From Tistrella mobilis KA081020-065 (GTDB taxonomy: Bacteria; Pseudomonadota; Alphaproteobacteria; Tistrellales; Tistrellaceae), in NCBI RefSeq assembly GCF_000264455.2, contig NC_017958.1, positions 997,001 to 1,061,000 on the forward strand: 64,000 nucleotides of DNA, written 5' to 3'. Every line of letters starts with the position of its first letter. Positions within the stretch are counted from its first letter, which is position 1. The translations under genes and the position numbers were made by a program. This document shows, piece by piece, positions 23,239 to 31,764 of this stretch. A model generated the notes under the pieces. That model had not been told where the DNA came from and made no database searches. It worked only from the letters and a program-made list of their open reading frames with translations.

Positions 23239-24224
23239 CACGCAGCCTCCGTCAGCAGCCGGCCGATCTGCGGTCCGACCCGGGCTATGGTGCCGAGCCC
23301 GTCGGGCAGGGTCAGCGCGTGGTTCGGCAGGGTCGTGGCAAGGGTCGCACAGGCCTGAAACACCCGGTCGGAGAGGCCCAGAAGATCGGCGGCCGTGCGC
23401 CGGTAGATACAGTCATGCAGCACCCGAACCGCCGGCAGCCCGCTCTGCGGAACCAGCCTGGGCCCATCCGGCAATTGCCGGATCCGCGGATGCAAGCGGC
23501 AGATGGCGTCGAGACGTCTCGGCACCCCATCGAAACTCCGAAAGACCGGGCGGTCGAACTTCTCCAGAACCACAAGGCGACGCAACCGTCTTCCGGGAGC
23601 GATGCCGAGGGCGTCGAGCGTGTCGCGCCAGAGCTTCTGACGCGGGACACCGGGCAGAACCGCCGGCCCACCCGGGGCACACATATCGATCATGGTGACG
23701 TCGTCGGACAGAAGCTCAGCCCCCTCGGCCAGAAGCAGGGCCGCTACGGTCGACTTTCCCGTAGCCGACGGCCCCATGAGCGCGACGGTTCGACCGCCGA
23801 TCACCACCGTGCTCGCCTGCAGCGGAAACAGACCCCGTTGAAGCCCCAGGAACCCCAGCACCGGGCCCAGCAGAAAGACGGCAATATCGGGCGTGTCGTC
23901 GGCATGGGGGCTGTCGATGATCACCTCGCCGCCGCCACTCACCAGGAAATCCGCCACGTTCCTGACCGTATAGCGCAGCTGTCCGCGTTCATTCACCTGC
24001 ACCAGAGGGGTCTGCCGTACCCGTCCGGAAAGCTCTTGCGGCACCTCGCCCCGCCGGATATGGACATCCACCGGCCTGTCGTCTCCCGTCCATGGCAGAA
24101 GTTCGGGCAAGGGCCAGTCCGTCCGGACCCGCCAGCCGCACAGAGAGAGATCATCACAATCGGCTGTCAAGAATCGGCACCCGCAGGAGTAGGACTGACG
24201 GGGCAATCCCCCATGTGCCGCCAC
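23238..24224 (-). CDS. HPr-kinase-related protein, candidate peptide kinase
   Basis: 328 aa. The kinase core has Walker A G-P-S-A-T-G-K-S-T near residue 152 and L-L-S-D-D-V-T-M-I-D about 20 residues later, the Walker B-like Asp-Asp pair of HPr kinase/phosphorylase. The N-terminal part (about 25-130) resembles HprK-related kinases found with PqqD-like proteins rather than true HprK. In the paeninodin lasso cluster such a kinase phosphorylates the precursor's C-terminal Ser; both precursors here end in Ser. The start is a GTG only 15 bases after the siderophore-interacting protein's stop; the exact start is uncertain. Confidence 0.85.
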   Translation of the reverse strand: MAAHGGLPRQSYSCGCRFLTADCDDLSLCGWRVRTDWPLPELLPWTGDDRPVDVHIRRGEVPQELSGRVRQTPLVQVNERGQLRYTVRNVADFLVSGGGEVIIDSPHADDTPDIAVFLLGPVLGFLGLQRGLFPLQASTVVIGGRTVALMGPSATGKSTVAALLLAEGAELLSDDVTMIDMCAPGGPAVLPGVPRQKLWRDTLDALGIAPGRRLRRLVVLEKFDRPVFRSFDGVPRRLDAICRLHPRIRQLPDGPRLVPQSGLPAVRVLHDCIYRRTAADLLGLSDRVFQACATLATTLPNHALTLPDGLGTIARVGPQIGRLLTEAA

Positions 24225-24239
24225 AATAGCAAATCCGGG

Positions 24240-25343
24240 TCAGGCAGAAACCGACGCAATGCCCGCCGCGACGATATCCGCCTCGCTCATGCCCCGCCGC
24301 CAGTGGGAGAAGGCGATCATGCGGTCGGCGGAGATACCGACCTCCGTCTTCAGGAAGCCGCGCATCGCGCGGAACGCACTGTATTCGGCACCGATCCAGG
24401 CGAAGATGTCGCCGTGATCGGCCGGCACCGCCACCTGCCGCAGGGCATCGATCAGCAGGCTTGTTGTCCCCGGCGCCGCGGCACCGCGACGCAGCCAGCG
24501 GATCTGCACCCCCGGCGGGGCGGCGATCACCTGTTCCTCGGCAGCGTCGGCAACCTCGATCAGCGCCACGCCCCCCGCTTCCGCCGGCAGATCTTCCAGG
24601 ATACGGGCGATGCCGGGCAGGCCGGTCTCGTCACCGGCGAGCAGATACCAACCCGCCGGCTTCGGCCCGTTGGCGGCCGGCCCCAGAATGCCGACGACAT
24701 CGCCCGGCGCCGCATCCCGTGCCCAGGCGGCCCCGGGGCCGGCACCGTCATGGAGCACGAAATCAATGTCGAGCCGGCCGGCCGCGGCATCGATCCGGCG
24801 GATGGTGAAGATGCGCGAGGGCAGCACGTCGTTCCCCGGCCAGAGGATGCGGCCGTGATCATCGAGTTCGGGCCAGCGCGGGGTGGTGACGCCCTTCGCC
24901 TGGAACAGCAGCCGGCAATGGATCTGGTCGGGCACCGCATAGCGGCCCAGATCCTGGCCCGCAAAGGTGATCCGGCGCATGCGCGGCGTCAGCTGCGTAA
25001 CGCTGTGGACGGTGAGCACGCGCAGATCCTGTGGCAGGGCCGAGCCGACGGCATCGCCGGTCCAGCCGATCTGAAGATGCTCGGGCCGGGCGACGAAATC
25101 GATCAGCCCGGTCAGGTCGTGCTTGAGGCGGTTGAAGGCCGCCGGGTCGGATGCCTCGACCGCCAGCCGGAGCACACCCTGCCCCGGCATCAGCCGGGCC
25201 CGGCCGAAATCGGTCTCGACCAGATGACCGTCCCCCTCGGCACGGAGCGTCATATTATGGGCCGAGAGCGAGGCGATGATGGTGTCGAGATAGCGGTCGA
25301 GATTGGCAAAGGCGATCTCGGCCTCGGCCTTGAAGCGTGGCAT
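24240..25343 (-). CDS. Siderophore-interacting protein (ferric-siderophore reductase), DUF2218 fusion
   Basis: 367 aa. The first ~95 residues form a DUF2218-type domain. From about residue 105 a FAD-binding SIP domain follows: R-M-R-R-I-T-F-A-G, then P-S-R-I-F-T-I-R-R-I-D flavin-binding segment, G-P-A-A-N-G-P, L-L-A-G-D-E-T-G-L-P-A/G-I-A-R and C-terminal W-I-G-A-E. It should release iron from imported ferric siderophores by reduction in the cytoplasm. It lies between the binding protein (41 bases) and the kinase-like gene (15 bases), all on one strand. Confidence 0.92.
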   Translation of the reverse strand: MPRFKAEAEIAFANLDRYLDTIIASLSAHNMTLRAEGDGHLVETDFGRARLMPGQGVLRLAVEASDPAAFNRLKHDLTGLIDFVARPEHLQIGWTGDAVGSALPQDLRVLTVHSVTQLTPRMRRITFAGQDLGRYAVPDQIHCRLLFQAKGVTTPRWPELDDHGRILWPGNDVLPSRIFTIRRIDAAAGRLDIDFVLHDGAGPGAAWARDAAPGDVVGILGPAANGPKPAGWYLLAGDETGLPGIARILEDLPAEAGGVALIEVADAAEEQVIAAPPGVQIRWLRRGAAAPGTTSLLIDALRQVAVPADHGDIFAWIGAEYSAFRAMRGFLKTEVGISADRMIAFSHWRRGMSEADIVAAGIASVSA

Positions 25344-25384
25344 GGGGCTCGTCCTTCAGACTGTCTTGTTTTTTCGAGCGGGTC

Positions 25385-26521
25385 TCAGCCCGCAAGGCTC
25401 ACCCAGCAGGGGCCGGGCAGCGGTTCGGCAAGGAAGCGGCGGCCGATCTCGTCGAGCGTCGCCGCAGGGTCGAGATCGGCGAACAGCGCCGGATGCAGCC
25501 AGGTGGCGGCAATCTCGACGAACAGAATGTTGAGCGGGGTCACGCTCAGCAGCCCCGTCCACACCCCGTGCACCCGCCCGTCACGGACGGCCGGCAGCGT
25601 CTCGAAGCCGGTGCGCGCGACCAGCCGGGCAAGGCCGGCGCGTGCGGCCGCAGGGTCGAGCCCCGGGGCGATGCCCGGCCGGATGCCGGCGCCATAGGAA
25701 CCCCCCGAGGCGATATAGACCGCCGGCGCCTCGGTCATCAGCTGTTCGATCGGCAGTTTGACGTACCAGGACGCCTCGATCGCCGAGAGCGTGCTGCCAC
25801 CGGCAAGCCTGAGGAGATCGCCCCAGATCCGCTGCCCCGCCGCCCAGCAGCAATCGTCATAGGTCGACTGAACCTCCAGATAGGCGCGGGTCGGCGCCAC
25901 GCCGGCGAGCCGCCCGGTCACCCGCGCCAGGCGGTCGGCGACGAAATCCGTGAAGGTGCGGGCGCGGGCGGGCACACCCAGCACCTCGCCCCACATCCGC
26001 ATCGCCCGGCCCATGTCGCCGATCGGGTCGCCGGCCGCACCTGCCGGCGGTGCCGCATTGCTGGCGGCATTGCTGAACACCACCGGAATGCCGGCGGCGG
26101 CCAGCTGCCGGACCAGACGTCCCTCCCCCAGTTCCGGTTCCATATAGGCGCTGGCGACCACCAGATCGGGGGTGAGCGACAGGATATGCTCAACCGATAA
26201 TGTGTCGGGGGTCTGGCCGCCGACCTCGGCGATCAGGCTGCCATCGGGCCGCGTTTCATAACGCCGGCGCAGAAGGTCGCTGTCGAGCCTGGCCACATCC
26301 GCCCAGCCGACCACCAGCCGCGACGGATCGGGATGCAGCAGGGCCATGCTGATCACGTCGCGCGCATCCAGCAGCACGATGCGCGCCACCGGCCCCGCCA
26401 GTTCGACCGTCCGGCCGATCACGTCGGTGACGACCATCCCGCCGCCGGCGGCACGGGCGAGCGTCGGGGCTGCGGCAGCCGCCCCCAGCAGGGTCAGAAA
26501 ACTGCGGCGATCGAGATCCAT
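25385..26521 (-). CDS. Iron-siderophore ABC transporter substrate-binding protein
   Basis: 378 aa periplasmic FhuD/FecB-type binding protein. The N-terminus D-R-R-S-F-L-T-L-L-G is a twin-arginine (Tat) signal. The mature part begins with V-V-T-D-V-I-G-R-T-V-E-L, the usual start of this family, and later has the D-L-V-V-A-S segment. The start at 26521 is chosen because AGGAG lies ten bases upstream; a GTG six codons earlier overlaps the receptor's stop. No permease or ATPase follows, so the membrane part of the importer must be elsewhere. Confidence 0.9.
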   Translation of the reverse strand: MDLDRRSFLTLLGAAAAAPTLARAAGGGMVVTDVIGRTVELAGPVARIVLLDARDVISMALLHPDPSRLVVGWADVARLDSDLLRRRYETRPDGSLIAEVGGQTPDTLSVEHILSLTPDLVVASAYMEPELGEGRLVRQLAAAGIPVVFSNAASNAAPPAGAAGDPIGDMGRAMRMWGEVLGVPARARTFTDFVADRLARVTGRLAGVAPTRAYLEVQSTYDDCCWAAGQRIWGDLLRLAGGSTLSAIEASWYVKLPIEQLMTEAPAVYIASGGSYGAGIRPGIAPGLDPAAARAGLARLVARTGFETLPAVRDGRVHGVWTGLLSVTPLNILFVEIAATWLHPALFADLDPAATLDEIGRRFLAEPLPGPCWVSLAG

Positions 26522-26535
26522 CAGAGACTGGCTCC

Positions 26536-28692
26536 TCACCAGCTGTAGCGCAGCCCGGCCAGCACCTCGGTGCCGTTGCCGTACTGGCAGTAAAAGCCGC
26601 TGGTGCAGCTCGTGTAATAGGTCTTGTCGAACAGGTTGGTGGCATTCAGCGTCACCTGGGTGCCCTGCAGCGACGGCGACAGCCGGGCCAGATCATAGCG
26701 CAGCGCCACATCGACCAGGGCGAAGCCGTCGGCCTTGAAGCTGTTGGTGTCGTCGGCATAGCTGCTGCCGACCACACGCACGCCCGCCCCCAGGGTCAGA
26801 CCGTCGAGCGCGCCGGCATCGACGGCGTAATTGGCCCAGACCGACCCGTGATAGGCCGGCACCGCCTGCGGACGCTTGCCGATATTGGCCGCGACCGTCG
26901 ATTTCGTGACCTCGGTGTCGAGCAGGGTGAGGGCCGCAATCACCTCCAGATTGGTGGTGACATTGCCGCGGGCCTCGAACTCGACACCCCGCGAGCGGAC
27001 TTCACCCTGCTGGACATTGAAACCGGGCGTGCTGCCGGGGGTGAGAACGTTCTCCTGCCGGATCTGGAAGGCGGAGACGGTGAACAGCGCCGTCATGAAA
27101 TCCGGTTCGTATTTGACGCCCAGCTCCCACTGCTCGGCCTCGGTCGGATCGAAGGGCCGCCCCGACGCGCCGACGCCGATCACCGGCTCGAACGAGGTCG
27201 AATAGCTGACATAGGGCGCGATGCCGTTGTCGAAACGATAGAGCAGACCGGCACGATAGCTGGGCGACCGGCTCGACTGGTCGCTGGTGGTGCCGGCCAG
27301 GCGGTTCCGGCTCTCCTGCTCCGTCCAGTCGTAACGCGCGCCCAGCAGCAGCCGCCAACCGCCCAGGCTCATCTGGTCCTGCAGATAAACGCCCGTCTGC
27401 TCCAGGGTCTGGCGGGTATCGATCACCGCCGCGAGTGCCCCCACCGGCAGGCCATAGCGCGGATTGCCCAGATCCAGCGGCTCGGCCGCCCCCATCTCAT
27501 AGGTCCAGTCGCTCGCCGCATGCTGATAGTCGACGCCGATGATCGCCTGATGCCCCACGGCACCCGTGGCGAAATCGACCTGCGCCCGGTTGTCGGTGGC
27601 GACACCTTCAACCGTTTCTGTCGAGCGCAGAGCCATGCGCGGCAAAAACCCGTCTGCCGTGATCCCGCCCGCCATCTGCAGGCTCTGGAAATCCAGGTCG
27701 ATTTCGGAATAGCGGGTCTTCGAGCTGACGCTCACCATGTCATTGATCCGGTGGTCGAAGCTGTAGCCGATGGCGCGCTGGGTGCGGTCATAGCTGTCGA
27801 AAGCCGGATCGCCGACATTGTCCTCGCGGCCGAGCCCCCCCTTCCAGGCATCCGGCGCCAGCTCCTGCGGATAGGTGGAGTTGAAATAGCCGCCCTTCGG
27901 ATCGGCCTGATAAAAGCCCTGAAGGGTAAGCTGCGTGTCCGCATCCGGCTGCCAGCGCAGCTGGGGCGCGATCGACAGCCGTTCCTCCTCGACATCGTCA
28001 TAGCGGGTGTCGGCCCGCCGGCCCATGGCGGCGATGCCGTATTGCCACTGCCCCTCGGCATCGATCCGGCCCTGGCTGGCGATGCCGCCCTGCAACCGGC
28101 CATGGCTGCCGCCCTCGATCCGGGCCTCGCCCGATGCCGTGGCAGAGGGGCTGCGGCTCAGCTGATTGACCAGCCCGCCCGGGCTGGTCTGGCCATAGAG
28201 CACCGCCGACGGCCCTTTGAGCACATCGATCCGGTCAAGCAGGAAAGGATCGACCGAGGGCAGCGCGAAGGCCTGACCGCGGGGCAGGCGCAACCCGTCG
28301 AGGAAGTCGACGATCCGCGTCGAGGTGCCGAAGCCGCCGAAGCCGCGCAGGAACAGGCTGTCGTAACGGCCGGTGGCATCGGGTGTGGAGAGCACGCCGG
28401 CGGTATAGGTCAGCGCATCCTTGACCGTGCGCGCATTCTGATCGTCCAGCTGACCACGGGTGACGGTGCTGACCGATTGCGGGGTCTCCAGCACCGGCGT
28501 CCCGGTCTTGGTCGCACTGGTTGCGACCGGCGCCAGATAAGTATCGCCCGTGGTCACCGCCGATGCCTCGCCCTCGACCTGAAGCGAGGGCAGCGTGGTC
28601 GCCGTCTCGTCGGCCACCGCCCCCATCGGCGCCAGCACGGCCGCTGCGGCGATCACTCCGGCGCTACCCCGTCTTGAGAACACCCCCGTCAT
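26536..28692 (-). CDS. TonB-dependent siderophore receptor
   Basis: 718 aa outer-membrane receptor with a signal peptide (cleavage near A-V-A-D, residue 28), a plug domain (P-Q-S-V-S-T-V-T near residue 70; R-I-D-V-L-K-G-P-S-A-V-L-Y-G-Q near 150) and a beta barrel ending in the aromatic G-L-R-Y-S-W. It is of the ferric-hydroxamate/FhuA-FpvA group by plug sequence, without an obvious N-terminal signalling domain. It is the first gene of the minus-strand operon, divergent from a TetR gene, with a Fur-like inverted repeat upstream. Confidence 0.94.
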   Translation of the reverse strand: MTGVFSRRGSAGVIAAAAVLAPMGAVADETATTLPSLQVEGEASAVTTGDTYLAPVATSATKTGTPVLETPQSVSTVTRGQLDDQNARTVKDALTYTAGVLSTPDATGRYDSLFLRGFGGFGTSTRIVDFLDGLRLPRGQAFALPSVDPFLLDRIDVLKGPSAVLYGQTSPGGLVNQLSRSPSATASGEARIEGGSHGRLQGGIASQGRIDAEGQWQYGIAAMGRRADTRYDDVEEERLSIAPQLRWQPDADTQLTLQGFYQADPKGGYFNSTYPQELAPDAWKGGLGREDNVGDPAFDSYDRTQRAIGYSFDHRINDMVSVSSKTRYSEIDLDFQSLQMAGGITADGFLPRMALRSTETVEGVATDNRAQVDFATGAVGHQAIIGVDYQHAASDWTYEMGAAEPLDLGNPRYGLPVGALAAVIDTRQTLEQTGVYLQDQMSLGGWRLLLGARYDWTEQESRNRLAGTTSDQSSRSPSYRAGLLYRFDNGIAPYVSYSTSFEPVIGVGASGRPFDPTEAEQWELGVKYEPDFMTALFTVSAFQIRQENVLTPGSTPGFNVQQGEVRSRGVEFEARGNVTTNLEVIAALTLLDTEVTKSTVAANIGKRPQAVPAYHGSVWANYAVDAGALDGLTLGAGVRVVGSSYADDTNSFKADGFALVDVALRYDLARLSPSLQGTQVTLNATNLFDKTYYTSCTSGFYCQYGNGTEVLAGLRYSW

Positions 28693-28760
28693 GCCTCCGT
28701 CCTTCCCCGTCTCCGTCGCCCGCCCGAGCGGACCTGCCCCCGGGCGGATCTGTCAATTAA

Positions 28761-28781
28761 TGCGAATGCGCATCATTCGCG
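28761..28781. promoter_or_regulatory. Candidate Fur-type iron box
   Basis: GCGAATG (28762-28768) and CATTCGC (28774-28780) form a perfect 7-bp inverted repeat with a five-base spacer; the whole reads TGCGAATGCGCATCATTCGCG. Alphaproteobacterial Fur boxes have the same shape (TGCAAAT...ATTTGCA). It lies about 70 bases upstream of the TonB receptor start. Fur binding is inferred. Confidence 0.6.
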
Positions 28782-28802
28782 ATAACTGCAGCTATAAAAC
28801 AA

Positions 28803-28817
28803 ACGGGACGGTCCCGT
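28803..28817. promoter_or_regulatory. Candidate TetR operator
   Basis: ACGGGACGGTCCCGT is a perfect 15-bp palindrome placed just after a TATAAA (28793-28798) and between the divergent receptor and TetR genes. A related half-site, CTGTCCCGTCCG, lies at 28874-28885. Position suggests autoregulation by the TetR protein. Confidence 0.55.
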
Positions 28818-28957
28818 CCAGTTAATTGGAGAGGCGTTCGGAACTGGCCGGGATCGGTCCGCGTGAGGTACAACTGTCCCGTCCGACCCAGGGTGGTTTC
28901 GCCGCCCCGGTCACACGGACGAGCCCGGCGCGCCCCCGCACGCAGACGGGGACAGAC

Positions 28958-29647
28958 ATGGCGGGAGATCAGGATGAGATCGGGACGATGACCAGCCAGG
29001 CGCCGCAACAGCAGGCAGAACGGCCCCGCCGGGGCCGGCCGTCGAAGGAAGATGCGGCCGAAACCTCGGGCCGGATCATCGAGACGGCGGCGCAGCTTTT
29101 TGCCGCGCAGGGTTTCGCCGCAACCTCGATCGAACAGGTCGCGGCTGCGTGCAGCGCCGGCAAGGACACGATCTACCGGCGCTTCCCGTCGAAAATGGCG
29201 CTGTTCGAAGCGGTGGTCGACAGCCTGCGGACCCGGACGCTGGCACGGCTGGAGCAGGAAATCCGCTCGGCCGGCGGCGCAGGCGATGCGCTGGCGCGGC
29301 TGAAGCGCATCGCCCGCTGGTTTCTGGACGTCAACCTGGATCCGGAGATGATCGCCTTCAACCGCATCGCGCTCAGCGAGGCGGTGGTCTTCGGCGACGG
29401 CCGGCATGATCAGTGGGAAACGGATCCGATCCTGGACCGGCTGGTCGCCCTGGTGCAGGAAGCCCAGGGCGCCGGAGCGCTGGCCGCCGGCGACGCCCGG
29501 GTGGTCGCCACGCATCTTCTGCATGCGATCGTCTTTGGCCCCGCCACCGACGCCATGATGGGCCGCGCCGGCTGGACCACGGCAACCGCCCGCGACCGAT
29601 TCTTCGATCAGGCCTGGACGCTGTTCCTGCGCGGGGCCGGCAGCTGA
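28958..29647 (+). CDS. TetR/AcrR family transcriptional regulator
   Basis: About 229 aa. The helix-turn-helix lies at about residues 28-78: I-I-E-T-A-A-Q-L-F-A-A-Q-G-F, then T-S-I-E-Q-V-A-A-A and D-T-I-Y-R-R-F-P-S-K, the canonical TetR signature. The C-terminal ligand domain is unassigned. ATGs at 28958 and 28988 are both possible; the first has GGGGAC five bases upstream. It is divergent from the TonB receptor with a palindromic operator between them, so it may control the siderophore operon in addition to Fur. Confidence 0.88.
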   Translation: MAGDQDEIGTMTSQAPQQQAERPRRGRPSKEDAAETSGRIIETAAQLFAAQGFAATSIEQVAAACSAGKDTIYRRFPSKMALFEAVVDSLRTRTLARLEQEIRSAGGAGDALARLKRIARWFLDVNLDPEMIAFNRIALSEAVVFGDGRHDQWETDPILDRLVALVQEAQGAGALAAGDARVVATHLLHAIVFGPATDAMMGRAGWTTATARDRFFDQAWTLFLRGAGS

Positions 29648-29657
29648 CGGCCGGACA

Positions 29658-30842
29658 TCACCCCCCGGCTGTCACCCAGCGGGCGACATCCTGCCAGACC
29701 AGCGGGCCGTGCAGGTCGCGCAGCAGCATGTGCCAGCCCTGGGGGTAGGTGTTGATCTGCAGGTCGTCGCGGCCATGGGCGATCAGCTTTTCGCGGAAGT
29801 TCTTCACCGCCCGGCGGGGCAGCACCTGTTCGTTGCGGCCATAGAGCGCCAGCACCGGCAGGTTAAGCGAGCCCGCCGCCTCCGTCGCCCGTTCCATCAG
29901 ATCGACCAGGCCGAAGATCGCATCGGCACGGGTGGTCTTCAGCACCAGCGGGTCGCGGCCCAGCGCATAGAGCATGGCGTCGTTGTCCGACGGCCGGATG
30001 CCGAGCCCGCCGCCGTCGAGCGGCAGCCAGGGCATGGCATGGGCGGTGGTCCACAGCATCCAGCGCTGATAGGGCTGAAGCGTCGACCAGCCCCAGACCG
30101 CGGGCGCCACCAGGATCAGCCCGGCGGGCCTGAGTTCGGCCGGCAGTTCGCGGGCCATGCGCGCCGCCGCCGACATCACCACGGCCCCGCCCATGCTCTC
30201 CCCCAGCCAGTAGACCGGTACCCCCGGATGGCGGGCGGCTATGGCGCGGGTGGCGTCTTCCAGATCATGGATCAGGGCAGAGGTACCCGGCCAGATGCCG
30301 GCGCGCGGCGCCTCGCCGAAGCCGCGCTGGTCATAGGCATAGGTCTCGATCCCACGGGCGGCCCACCAGGGGGCCGGCAGGGCGAAGGCGCGGCGATAAT
30401 CGTTGAAGCCGTGCAGGCCGATGATCACCGCCCGGGTCCGGATGGCGGCAGGCGGGGCCCAGTGCCAGAGCGGCAGGGCCGTGCCGTCGGCCATGGTCAG
30501 CGTCAGCGCCTGCGGCGCCACCTCCGCCCCGGCCGAGATCGCCGCCGGGCTGGAGGGCTCCGCCAGCACCAGCTGCGTTTCCTTCCAGGCGATCGCCGCC
30601 GCCTCGGGCGAGGGATGCCGGCCCTTCAGAGAGGCCGGCGGCATGTCGCCCGCCGCATCGATATCGCCCACCGCCGGCCGCGGATCGGTCGCGATCGCGA
30701 CCGCATGACGATCGGGGCCTCGGCCGATCGCAAGCGGGGCGCAGCCCGCCGCGGCGGCGGCCGCCATCAGGAATGCCAGCATCAGACCCCGCCTCCCCAA
30801 GCGGCCACGCCGCGTCACCCGATCCGCTGCCCGCGGCACCAT
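29658..30842 (-). CDS. Alpha/beta-hydrolase lipoprotein (lysophospholipase/monoglyceride-lipase-like)
   Basis: 394 aa. The N-terminus has an Arg-rich start, a hydrophobic run and an A-A-G-C lipobox-like end near residue 34, so it is probably membrane-anchored. The hydrolase core has G-L-H-G-F-N-D-Y near 144, nucleophile elbow G-E-S-M-G-G near 217, and a late Y-P-Q-G-W-H-M with the catalytic His. This is the PldB/Hydrolase_4 group. It is two bases downstream of the enoyl-CoA hydratase gene, which suggests a shared lipid-degradation transcript. Confidence 0.85.
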   Translation of the reverse strand: MVPRAADRVTRRGRLGRRGLMLAFLMAAAAAAGCAPLAIGRGPDRHAVAIATDPRPAVGDIDAAGDMPPASLKGRHPSPEAAAIAWKETQLVLAEPSSPAAISAGAEVAPQALTLTMADGTALPLWHWAPPAAIRTRAVIIGLHGFNDYRRAFALPAPWWAARGIETYAYDQRGFGEAPRAGIWPGTSALIHDLEDATRAIAARHPGVPVYWLGESMGGAVVMSAAARMARELPAELRPAGLILVAPAVWGWSTLQPYQRWMLWTTAHAMPWLPLDGGGLGIRPSDNDAMLYALGRDPLVLKTTRADAIFGLVDLMERATEAAGSLNLPVLALYGRNEQVLPRRAVKNFREKLIAHGRDDLQINTYPQGWHMLLRDLHGPLVWQDVARWVTAGG

Positions 30843-30844
30843 CT

Positions 30845-31657
30845 TCAGCGGCCTTCGTAACCCGGCTTGCGCTTGGCCAGGAAGGCGCCCAGACCCTCGT
30901 CGAAATCATGGGTGCGGCTGTTGGCGACGAAGGCCTCCTGCTCGCGCGCCAGCTGCTGGCCCAGCGGATTGTCCAGGCTTTCCGACACCAGACGCCGGGT
31001 GCGGGCATAAGAGAGCGTCGGGCCGGCCGCCAGCTTCTTCGCCAGCTTCATCGCCTCGGCCGGCACCTCGGCCGCAGGCACGATGCGGTTGACCAGCCCC
31101 CAGGCCCGGGCGGTTTCGGCATCGACCGGCTCGTTCAGCAGCAGCATTTCCATCGCGAGCTTGGGCCCGATCAGCCGCGGCAGCGCGAAGGTGGAGCCAC
31201 CATCGGGCGTGGCGCCGATGCCGGTATAGGCCATCACAAGCTTGGCCTCTGCCGCCATCACCACCAGATCGCAGGCCATGGCCATGGAAACGCCCGCGCC
31301 GGCCGCAACGCCGTTGATGCCGGCCACGACCGGCTTGGACAGCCGGGCCATGGCCAGCACGATTTCATGGAAGGCGCCGACCAGGGCATTGGCGGCCCGC
31401 GGCCGTTCCTCGCCCGTGGCACCGTGCAGATGTGCCAGATCGCCGCCGGCCATGAAGGCGCGTCCCGATCCGGTCAGCAGCACCGCCCGGACCGCGGGAT
31501 CGCCATCGACCGTCAACAGGGCTTCAAGGAGGTCCGCGCCCATCGCCGGGTTGAAGGCGTGCAGCACCTCCGGCCGGTTGAGCGTGATGGTCGCAACACC
31601 GTCGGCGACGGCGAGGGTGACGGTTCCCGAACCGATCGGGCGGGCGGTCTCGGTCAT
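30845..31657 (-). CDS. Enoyl-CoA hydratase/isomerase family protein
   Basis: 270 aa crotonase. The CoA-binding and oxyanion-hole segments are visible: F-M-A-G-G-D-L (about residues 68-74) and G-A-G-V-S-M-A-M-A-C-D near 118-127. At the usual catalytic positions it has P-D-G-G-S-T rather than the Glu-Glu pair of a standard hydratase, closer to the PaaG/isomerase type, so hydration versus isomerisation is open. It lies between a thiolase and a lipase-like gene on the same strand. Confidence 0.88.
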   Translation of the reverse strand: MTETARPIGSGTVTLAVADGVATITLNRPEVLHAFNPAMGADLLEALLTVDGDPAVRAVLLTGSGRAFMAGGDLAHLHGATGEERPRAANALVGAFHEIVLAMARLSKPVVAGINGVAAGAGVSMAMACDLVVMAAEAKLVMAYTGIGATPDGGSTFALPRLIGPKLAMEMLLLNEPVDAETARAWGLVNRIVPAAEVPAEAMKLAKKLAAGPTLSYARTRRLVSESLDNPLGQQLAREQEAFVANSRTHDFDEGLGAFLAKRKPGYEGR

Positions 31658-31764
31658 TGGGGCGCTCTCTCCGGATCAAGGTCCCCCGGCGACACGACAT
31701 CCGCCGGCCACCGGGGGCTTCTTCTACTTCAGGGCGAGCACTGTATCAGCACTCGCAATGGCCG

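Noticed and set aside
26848-28677. 609-codon plus-strand frame across the TonB receptor
   Set aside because: Antisense shadow; the minus strand has the full plug and barrel signature and a signal peptide.
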